From IMG/VR virus record IMGVR_UViG_3300027791_000101, positions 1 through 28,345 of that record: a stretch of DNA of 28,345 nucleotides; one strand, written 5' to 3'. Both the position numbers and the translations under genes were made by a program. Under the pieces are notes generated by a model. It was not told the origin of the DNA and made no database searches. It saw only the letters and a program-made list of their open reading frames with translations. This document shows, in pieces, positions 21,601 to 28,345 of this stretch (its first letter is position 1; each line of letters begins with the position of its first letter). This DNA is from a virus.

Positions 21601-22949
21601 TGGCAACAACAGTATCGCCACAATCGGTAGCCATACAAACAGAGGTAGGTAAGCTAGTAAAAAATCCACAGCTTCCAACTGGATCTACTGTTAAACCACA
21701 AATGCAACAAGTAGGTGTTGGAGAAGACATGACTACTGCAGGTGCAAATGCCACAGCACCTCAAGCATCTACTACCGCAAGTCAATCTCCCACAGCACCC
21801 ACTATATCTACTACTACTGGTGGCACATCAGCAACTCAAACAGGCGCAACAGCAGCAACAGCACAGCAATATACAGCAGCTGCAAATGCTGCTTCTCAAG
21901 CACCTGTAGTAACTGCAGCCCAAGGTACAGGTACCTTAACTCAAGAGGCGGTTGGACAAACAGGTACTATTACTGATCCTGCAACTGTAAGAGGACAGCT
22001 AGCAGAAATTACCACAGATATTGAAAATGCAATGGCATCAGGATCACCCCTTCCTGCATTTGCTAGAGGTGCATCTAAAATGGCTATGGCAGCCATGGCA
22101 CAAAGAGGATTGTCTGCTAGTACTATAGCAGCAGATGCAGTAGCAGAAGGTGTACTAAGAGCTTCTACTCAGATAGCAGCAGCAGATGCAGCTACTTACA
22201 AAGACATGATATTTCAAAATTTAAGTAATCGTCAACAGGCTATGATTACTAATGCACAAAATTACTTTCAAAGAGATATGGCTAATCTTAATAATCGTCA
22301 GCAAGCCTCTATAACTAATGCACAAATTAAGCAACAATCTTTACTATCAGATCAAGCAGCTGTAAATGCTTCTAAGCAATTTAATGCAACTAATAAACAA
22401 CAGACCGATCAATTTTTTGCAGGCTTAAATGCAAATATTCAAGAGTCTAATGCAAAACGTTCTGATGCTATGAATCAATTTAATGCACAAGAAACTAATA
22501 AAATATCAGCACAAAATGCTGCTAATAGTGTGGCAGTTAATGAAGCTAATGCACAGCGAAGAGCTACTATAGATCAGTTTAATGCAGGCATACAGGATCA
22601 ACGAGATAGATTTAATGTAGAGAATCAAAGAATAGTAGATCAAAGTAATGTTGAATGGAGACGAGCAATTAATACTGCAAATACTGCAGAGGTTAATGCT
22701 GCTAATCAAATCAATGCACAAAATACATTGGATCTTTCTAACTATGCTATGAATGCTTTATGGCAACAGTGGCGTGATGAAGCATCATGGTCACAGACAG
22801 AAGGCGAGAATGCAAAAAATAGAGCCCACAATTTAGCTGTAGCCGCTATGGAAAGAGCTACAACATTTGATATAATGGACGAAGATAAAAAAAATAAACT
22901 ACTAGAACTTCTTGGTAAGTTTGCAGTAGGCGTATGGGCAAAACCTTAA
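21600..22949 (+). CDS. Long helical Ala/Gln/Asn-rich protein, probable internal virion protein
   Basis: 449 residues. Residues 1-120 are Thr/Ala/Gln-rich and disordered. Residues 135-200 include FARGASKMAMAAMAQRGLSA, a pattern common in marine-phage internal proteins. Residues 200-400 form a long helix rich in Gln, Asn and Ala with repeated QFNAxxxxxxDQF/NAQ motifs and no prolines. It ends in FDIMDEDKKNKLLELLGKFA, a short amphipathic helix. Position after the tail-tube proteins corresponds to T7 gp14/gp15, so it may belong to the ejected core or be a rigid rod. No catalytic motif was seen. Confidence 0.7.
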   Translation: MATTVSPQSVAIQTEVGKLVKNPQLPTGSTVKPQMQQVGVGEDMTTAGANATAPQASTTASQSPTAPTISTTTGGTSATQTGATAATAQQYTAAANAASQAPVVTAAQGTGTLTQEAVGQTGTITDPATVRGQLAEITTDIENAMASGSPLPAFARGASKMAMAAMAQRGLSASTIAADAVAEGVLRASTQIAAADAATYKDMIFQNLSNRQQAMITNAQNYFQRDMANLNNRQQASITNAQIKQQSLLSDQAAVNASKQFNATNKQQTDQFFAGLNANIQESNAKRSDAMNQFNAQETNKISAQNAANSVAVNEANAQRRATIDQFNAGIQDQRDRFNVENQRIVDQSNVEWRRAINTANTAEVNAANQINAQNTLDLSNYAMNALWQQWRDEASWSQTEGENAKNRAHNLAVAAMERATTFDIMDEDKKNKLLELLGKFAVGVWAKP

Positions 22950-22960
22950 GGAGATAATAT

Positions 22961-23287
22961 ATGGCTAATTGGATGACGGATGCATGGACTTGGACTAAAG
23001 ATTTAATTGGAGATACTGACTATGGAGATTTAGTAGATGGTGCTAAATTTGCTATAAGCTATTTTGATGATGATAAAGATTCATCTTCAGGAAGCCCTAA
23101 TAGTTTAGTAAATCTTTCTGGAAAAATTAAAACTTCTATATCTGCACCAAGATCAGCAACCGCTAATAAAATTTCTAAGTCACCAATAACTAGTAACGCA
23201 GAAGCCGCTGTTGCTAAACATAGAAACATTATGGCAAGAGCAATAAATCAAGCAACAAGAATAACAGCAACATCAAAGAGAACATAA
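22961..23287 (+). CDS. Small hypothetical protein, 108 residues
   Basis: Clear ribosome binding site AAGGAG (22948-22953). The N-terminus MANWMTDAWTWTKDLIGDTD is aromatic and acidic, continuing YGDLVDGAKFAISYFDDDKD; the end is basic and Ser/Ala/Lys-rich (ARAINQATRITATSKRT). No family was recognised. Its place among internal-virion-type genes suggests a small virion component. Confidence 0.65.
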   Translation: MANWMTDAWTWTKDLIGDTDYGDLVDGAKFAISYFDDDKDSSSGSPNSLVNLSGKIKTSISAPRSATANKISKSPITSNAEAAVAKHRNIMARAINQATRITATSKRT

Positions 23288-23288
23288 T

Positions 23289-23825
23289 ATGGCAGAACCA
23301 ATAGTACCAGAAATGGAATATGATGAGTTTAATTCTCCTATTCCAGGACAATCATTAACTGATGAACCAGGCAATGCTAAGTGGGAAAACCCACCTAGGT
23401 ATACAAAGGTAGAAGAAGTTTCTGAAATGATTATGAAAAAAGTATTTAATAAAGAAGCTGTTAAAAATATTTTAATGATGTTAGAAGCAGGAATTCCTGT
23501 AGAAGGAGTAGCTAGAACTATAGTATTTGCAGGCTATGCTGAAGGTCAATACAATCCAGACGTAGGGGTATTAATAGCAAGATTAACTTTTGAAGCAGTA
23601 CTTACCATAGGAGTTGTAGGTAAAGTAAAAAATTTAAAGATAACACTTAAACCTAAAGACACAGAAAAGAATGACTTTGCATTTGAAATGGGACAGCTTA
23701 AGTTTGCTAAAGAAATTGCAGATAATATGGGTAAACAAGATCTTAAAAAAGCTGATGATGAAACAATTAAAGAGATGGGCGGTATGAGCCTTATGTCTAA
23801 ACCTATGATGGAGGATACTAAGTAA
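23289..23825 (+). CDS. Conserved marine-phage virion-module protein (PIPGQSLTDEP type)
   Basis: 178 residues. PIPGQSLTDEPGNAKWENPP (17-36) and AGIPVEGVARTIVFAGYAEG, with a following YNPDVG segment, are a pattern I recognise as widely conserved in marine tailed phages, with no known function. The central segment (VLIARLTFEAVLTIGVVGKV) is moderately hydrophobic and may be membrane-associated. The C-terminus is charged and Met-rich. The start follows the previous stop directly and has no strong SD. Confidence 0.75.
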   Translation: MAEPIVPEMEYDEFNSPIPGQSLTDEPGNAKWENPPRYTKVEEVSEMIMKKVFNKEAVKNILMMLEAGIPVEGVARTIVFAGYAEGQYNPDVGVLIARLTFEAVLTIGVVGKVKNLKITLKPKDTEKNDFAFEMGQLKFAKEIADNMGKQDLKKADDETIKEMGGMSLMSKPMMEDTK

Positions 23826-25351
23826 TGGATTTTGCAAGTGGACTAATGAGTTTTGCTACTGGTGCAGTTAAAGGCGGTATTAAAATACAAGAGGATAGAA
23901 AAAAAAGAGAAGATGAGTTAATAACTACTGCAGAAACAGATGCTGCTACTGAAGTAGAAACAATGATAAATGATGCTAGAGCAGAACTTAGATCTTCTCA
24001 AAATATTTTTAACACTACAGCTAATAACCAAATTAAAAACTGGAAACAAATAGCATCAGAATACGGTGATGACTTTAACGATGATTTAAGTATACTTGCA
24101 GTAAGCAGACCTGATTTATTTCAAGGGGATGATCTAGATAAAATTAGAACTGGAGTAAAACAGTTTATGAATGTTGGCCCACTAGGAGAAGGTATAACTC
24201 CTGATTCTGATGTGACTAAACAATTTTATCAAGACTATGGCCAAGGAGCAACAGGCTCTTCTGTATTTAAAGCACAGCAAGATGCATATAATGCTAAAGT
24301 TAGAAACAATATGTCTCAACTTGTAGGATCAAATAGTACTAAACTATTACTAGATGATTACTTACCACAAGGTGCAGTTAAAGGAGATCAAACTTTTATT
24401 AGACCAGAAAGATTAGAGAGAGCACAAGAAGGTAAAGTATCTCGTGAAGCATTTTTAGGTAATGTAAATGATTTAGTTAATAGTGAATTTACATCAAATC
24501 CAGCATCTGTATCAGCTGGTAGGTATTTAGCTACAGCAAATTGGGTGCCAGCCATAAGTATGAAAGATATGAGACAGGTATTAAGTTCTCAAGGAGTTAA
24601 TGATCCTATGCAACAAAATACAGAAATTATGTTACAAGTTGCTGGAATACAAAGAGCACTTGAATTGCAAGGTGTAAAAAAAGAAAGCATACAAGGACTA
24701 TTACTAGAGAAAGGTATTACCGATACTGATAATATAATGGCAATGCAAAGTAGTATTCAACCTATAGTATTAGGTAATTTTAATACAAGATTAGAAAACT
24801 TGAGCAAATCACCGCTTACTAATCCAACAACAAAAGCATTAATTTCAAACTATCTAAATAATCCAGAGGGTATGGATCCAGAATCTTTAAGTACTCTTAA
24901 GGGAACGTTAGAAGAGCAATTATTTGCTGCTGAAAAAGAAGTAAGAGGAACAGGATATGTAGATGCTGTAGGAAACTTTATACAATCTGTTGATCCTGAT
25001 GTAATTAAACAGACTAATCCTCAACTATTAATTAATCTTGGCGATAAAGATAATCCAACTAAAGGTATAGTAGATCCTAAACTTACAGATGGAATATTAA
25101 GTATAAGAGATTATAATCAAAACATAATAGGAACTATGGATATAGAAGATTTCTTTTCACCAGGATATGTAAATGATAAAGGAGAATTTATACAAGGGGG
25201 GGAAAGCGGCAGTACAATCTATAGATCAAACTATGATTATAGATATGGAGAAAGCTATGGAAAGAGAATGCGACAAATAATATATTTAATGAATGGTGGT
25301 CAAGCAGAAGTTCAAAGACTATTAGAAAATAGAAAACCAAATACTGAATAA
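23825..25351 (+). CDS. Probable internal virion protein, 508 residues
   Basis: The start overlaps the previous stop (TAATG), with GGAGG ahead. The N-terminus MDFASGLMSFATGAVKGGIK is small-residue-rich and could be membrane-active; a charged coiled coil follows (KKREDELITTAETDAATEVE), then mostly helical sequence with Gln/Asn and short motifs such as LAVSRPDLFQGDDLDKI. No enzymatic motif was recognised. Size and position before a giant protein parallel T7 gp15 before gp16, so a role in the ejection core is the best inference. Confidence 0.65.
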   Translation: MDFASGLMSFATGAVKGGIKIQEDRKKREDELITTAETDAATEVETMINDARAELRSSQNIFNTTANNQIKNWKQIASEYGDDFNDDLSILAVSRPDLFQGDDLDKIRTGVKQFMNVGPLGEGITPDSDVTKQFYQDYGQGATGSSVFKAQQDAYNAKVRNNMSQLVGSNSTKLLLDDYLPQGAVKGDQTFIRPERLERAQEGKVSREAFLGNVNDLVNSEFTSNPASVSAGRYLATANWVPAISMKDMRQVLSSQGVNDPMQQNTEIMLQVAGIQRALELQGVKKESIQGLLLEKGITDTDNIMAMQSSIQPIVLGNFNTRLENLSKSPLTNPTTKALISNYLNNPEGMDPESLSTLKGTLEEQLFAAEKEVRGTGYVDAVGNFIQSVDPDVIKQTNPQLLINLGDKDNPTKGIVDPKLTDGILSIRDYNQNIIGTMDIEDFFSPGYVNDKGEFIQGGESGSTIYRSNYDYRYGESYGKRMRQIIYLMNGGQAEVQRLLENRKPNTE

Positions 25352-25354
25352 TAT

Positions 25355-28345
25355 ATGGGAACACTTTCATTTGCACCTATAGAACCAGAAGATACTTCTA
25401 CGGATATAAACTCTAACGCAAAGTTAAAGTTTTCACCAATAGAAAATAAAAACCTTGATATAAATAAACTTAATCTATTTCAAGATAGTGTCTTTGATAT
25501 GCAAGAAAAACTAGAATTAGATAAAACTCCTTATGTAAGTGAAGAAGAATATGAAAAAGCTAATAAGGGAGTACAGTTAGGTACGGCTGCAAAATACGGA
25601 TTTAATTCTTCTGTACAGGGAGCAGTATACCATGCATCTGCAGTACCAGGATGGACCGATAGAGCTGCCGATTACATGATAGATTTTTTTGGAGGTGACG
25701 CAGATAAGTGGACAACCAATTATCTATACGGAGATGAGCTTACTAATCAAGCTGGCATAACTAACAATGAAGATTTTATTAATTTACAAAAAAAAATTAA
25801 AGAGAAGGATGAATTTAAAGCAAGTCTAGATAATAACTTTTTTAAAAAGGTAACGTTTAATACCCTAGCATCTATAGATGCAACTGAAGAACATTTAAAA
25901 AGTTATGCACAGAGAGTTCAGCCATTTACTGTAGATCCTTTATTTCAACCTGATGGTATTGCAGAAAAAGTTGCAATGGGTTTTGGTGGTATGCCTATTC
26001 AAATAGCTGAAGTAGGAGCACTTACTCTTGCAGCTGCTGGAGGTATAGCTTTAGCTACAGGAACAGCAATTGGTGGTGCTCCTATTGCTGCTGCAGGTAT
26101 TGGATTTGGAACTCTAGGATTTTTGGCATCGTATGAAGAAGAAGCTGGAGCCGTTTTATATAATACTATTATAAGTGCAGGTGAGGGTATGGCATTTGGA
26201 GGCCTATCTAAATTACCTGGATGGAAAAGTAGGACTGTTGCAATGGGAGGGCTTGGAGCCGCATCTGCTAGATTGCACGGTGGTGGATCTGAAGAGATGA
26301 TAGCAGGTGCAATTAATCTAGCCTCTCTAGGATTTGCTGGAAGAGGATTTGATAAACTTACAGGTAAAAATGTATTTGGCACACAGCCTAAAGAGCCAAC
26401 CCCTAAACCTCCTGAGTATACATTTTTAAAAGCTAAAGATGTTTTACAACATGATATTAGAAAATTAGATGCAAGTACAAAACCATTAAGAGACTACATA
26501 AAAGAAGATGGTAAGGGATATCATGTAGAAGCTCAAGCTATACCTTTTGAGATATCAAAAGAAAGTTCTATAAGTTTACTTAAAGAATCTAAATCTAAAA
26601 AAGACTTTGAATTAAAGTTAGGTAATGTAGAAAAATTAGAATTAACTGCAAACACAAGAAGAGATATAGAATCTGGAAGAGATACAGTTAGATTTAAAAA
26701 AATAACAAAAGAAACAAAACCAGAAGAACTTGCATTAAATGAAAAAACAATTAAAAAAGATGTAGAGATAGATAAACAATTTGTAATTAAAGATGGAAAA
26801 TTAATAGATTATACATATCATTTAGACGCTGCAACTTTAACCATAAAGCCAAAAGGATTTACTGAAACATTTAAAGATACTGGAATAAACAGAACTCAGT
26901 ATAATCAAAAGGATGCTATACTGGATAGGTATAACAACTCTAAAATAATTAATGGTAAGTTAAAATCTATTGATGCTAATACAATAGAGATATCTTTTAA
27001 ACAACTTATGTCTATATACAGACAAAAAGGTGCAGAGCATAAATGGGCAAAGCCTGCTTTTAAAGAAGCTAGTGCAATAAAGAAACAAGAAGAAACAAGT
27101 ATGCTTAATAGGTTTACTAAGTATGTTGAAGAGGCGGATATAAATAGGTCTCATATGGATAGGCTTTTAAATATTACAACAAGAGTAGATCCTCATCCTG
27201 GTGAAAGCAAAATACCAAATGCTAATGAGTTATTATATGCTATAACTGAAATGGTTAAAGACCCTAAGACTGGTAAAAATACATTTAAAATAAAAAAAGA
27301 TAAAAAAACTGGACAGGATAAAGAGGTAGACTTAAACAAGTCCGAAGCAGGAACAGGAGCTAATGAAATAAAAGGCCTATTAGAAAGACAGTTAATTCCT
27401 ATTAAACTAACAGGTGATGCATCAAAAAATAATATTAAACTATTTGTTTCTACAAAAGTAAAACAAATGAAAGGTGCGGTTGATGCTGGTATAAATGATA
27501 TACTATACAGACAAAGATCAGTACTAGATCAGCCTATTAATAAATTTCAATTTATAGAAGAGAAAAAAGGATTCCTTCAAGAAAAAGTTTTTTTTAATTT
27601 TACAAATGCAATAGGGCAAACAAAAACATATAGATCTAAAGAAGGCGCCTTAACTGAATTTGAAAGTTTAACTGTAAAAGAAGCATACAATATTCCTGGA
27701 AAAATGAAAGGGGTTAACTCTCAGAAAAAAATTATAGATGCTATGATAAACAGAGAAATTGTCATGGAAAAAAAAGCAGCTAGTGCTGCAAAAAATAAAA
27801 CTCCTAAAGAAATAAAAGCAGAGTATCTTAAAAAAGACAATAAGGATAACTTTGTCTATAGAATGTCGTATGAGACTTTACAAAAAAATTATAAACTAAC
27901 TCCCGAAGAAACTAGAATTGTTAGAAAACTAGATGAGGGTTTAACTAATGCTAGAATACTATATAATAAAGAAATGCAGTTAAATCCTGCTGCTGGAAAA
28001 TTAATTGATGAGCTTCCAAACTACTATCCTCATGCTTGGATAGGAAACCATAGGGTATATATTAAAGATCCTATAACTAATGATTTAGTAGGATCTATTG
28101 TTGGATCAAGTAGAGCTGATGTGTTAAAACAATATCAAACGTTTAAACAAAAAAATCCTAAATATGATAACTACCCTTATGAGTATGTCCCACAAAGTCA
28201 AAGTACTGGCAAAGGTAAGGAAAATTTATATGAGGCATTCTATGAAGCAACCAGAATAATGGATTTAAAAGATCCACAGTTAGGCACTGCACTAAAAGAA
28301 GCATATAGAGATTACATTAGTGGAGATTCTTTCTCTAGAGTTAAA
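25355..28345 (+). CDS. Giant internal virion-type protein, 3' end outside the window
   Basis: Begins with ATG 25355, three bases after the previous stop, and is open to the last base (997 codons), so it is incomplete. The start MGTLSFAPIEPEDTSTDINS is acidic. Residues 213-258 are a long hydrophobic Gly/Ala-rich stretch (MPIQIAEVGALTLAAAGGIA, then LGFLASYEEE), likely to insert into membranes. Residues 350-880 are Lys-rich and helical. Near 888 there is PNYYPHAWIGNHRVYIKDP, a pattern I recall from giant virion proteins of marine phages. By position this is the T7 gp16 equivalent, which spans the envelope and carries a transglycosylase in T7; I see no such motif in the part present. Confidence 0.75.
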   Translation, partial: MGTLSFAPIEPEDTSTDINSNAKLKFSPIENKNLDINKLNLFQDSVFDMQEKLELDKTPYVSEEEYEKANKGVQLGTAAKYGFNSSVQGAVYHASAVPGWTDRAADYMIDFFGGDADKWTTNYLYGDELTNQAGITNNEDFINLQKKIKEKDEFKASLDNNFFKKVTFNTLASIDATEEHLKSYAQRVQPFTVDPLFQPDGIAEKVAMGFGGMPIQIAEVGALTLAAAGGIALATGTAIGGAPIAAAGIGFGTLGFLASYEEEAGAVLYNTIISAGEGMAFGGLSKLPGWKSRTVAMGGLGAASARLHGGGSEEMIAGAINLASLGFAGRGFDKLTGKNVFGTQPKEPTPKPPEYTFLKAKDVLQHDIRKLDASTKPLRDYIKEDGKGYHVEAQAIPFEISKESSISLLKESKSKKDFELKLGNVEKLELTANTRRDIESGRDTVRFKKITKETKPEELALNEKTIKKDVEIDKQFVIKDGKLIDYTYHLDAATLTIKPKGFTETFKDTGINRTQYNQKDAILDRYNNSKIINGKLKSIDANTIEISFKQLMSIYRQKGAEHKWAKPAFKEASAIKKQEETSMLNRFTKYVEEADINRSHMDRLLNITTRVDPHPGESKIPNANELLYAITEMVKDPKTGKNTFKIKKDKKTGQDKEVDLNKSEAGTGANEIKGLLERQLIPIKLTGDASKNNIKLFVSTKVKQMKGAVDAGINDILYRQRSVLDQPINKFQFIEEKKGFLQEKVFFNFTNAIGQTKTYRSKEGALTEFESLTVKEAYNIPGKMKGVNSQKKIIDAMINREIVMEKKAASAAKNKTPKEIKAEYLKKDNKDNFVYRMSYETLQKNYKLTPEETRIVRKLDEGLTNARILYNKEMQLNPAAGKLIDELPNYYPHAWIGNHRVYIKDPITNDLVGSIVGSSRADVLKQYQTFKQKNPKYDNYPYEYVPQSQSTGKGKENLYEAFYEATRIMDLKDPQLGTALKEAYRDYISGDSFSRVK

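Overview
The window is one continuous late (packaging, head and tail) gene block of a tailed phage. Every credible gene lies on the + strand. Genes are packed with very small gaps or with stop/start overlaps of the TAATG type, and base composition is clearly AT-rich (about one third G+C by eye, not computed). The layout is small terminase, large terminase, portal, scaffold, major capsid protein, tail-tube A and B homologues, fibre, then very large internal-virion-type proteins. With no tape-measure, sheath or baseplate genes, this suggests a short-tailed (podovirus-type) phage. Several protein types (the AELNILDGVT fibre repeats, the NDFHTEAGGS fibre-associated protein, the small Lys-rich proteins, the TDRQK protein) are ones I associate with uncultured marine phages such as those of Pelagibacter and Prochlorococcus hosts. 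The host assignment is inference.

Layout. 1-2340: the end of a Gly-rich protein with a C-terminal Hint (hedgehog/intein) domain, four very small basic proteins, a 35-residue membrane protein, the small terminase and a 33-residue ORF. 2305-8900: a small HTH-like protein overlapping the large terminase, a HExxH metallopeptidase, a small acidic protein, the portal, a second Gly-rich Hint protein and an acidic Met-rich protein. 8890-11311: a folded RNA leader candidate, scaffold, major capsid protein, a probable head decoration protein, and a UUCG-loop terminator. 11332-19461: a small coiled-coil protein, a tail-tube A homologue with an inserted carbohydrate-binding-like beta domain, tail-tube B homologue, a 1605-residue fibre ending in an S74 self-cleaving chaperone, and a fibre-associated protein. 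19474-21135: an ATP-grasp (PurD-like) enzyme followed by a SET-domain protein methyltransferase, neither with a visible Shine-Dalgarno sequence. 21137 onward: a consensus sigma-70 promoter, a XhlA/holin-like membrane protein, small proteins and four internal-virion-type proteins, the last of which (997 residues so far) runs off the end of the window.

How it fits together. The terminases, portal, scaffold and capsid genes build and fill the head. The tail-tube A/B, fibre and internal proteins make the short tail and the ejection apparatus. Added to this standard assembly line are protein-modifying functions: two related Hint autoprocessing domains on long flexible Gly-rich arms, an ATP-grasp ligase-like enzyme paired with a SET methyltransferase, a zinc peptidase and a self-cleaving fibre chaperone. 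The best candidates for something new are the duplicated Hint proteins and the ATP-grasp/SET pair; that these modify virion or host proteins is a hypothesis. No integrase, tRNA, CRISPR array, insertion sequence, DNA replication gene or endolysin was recognised. There is no gene-free stretch longer than about 75 bases.
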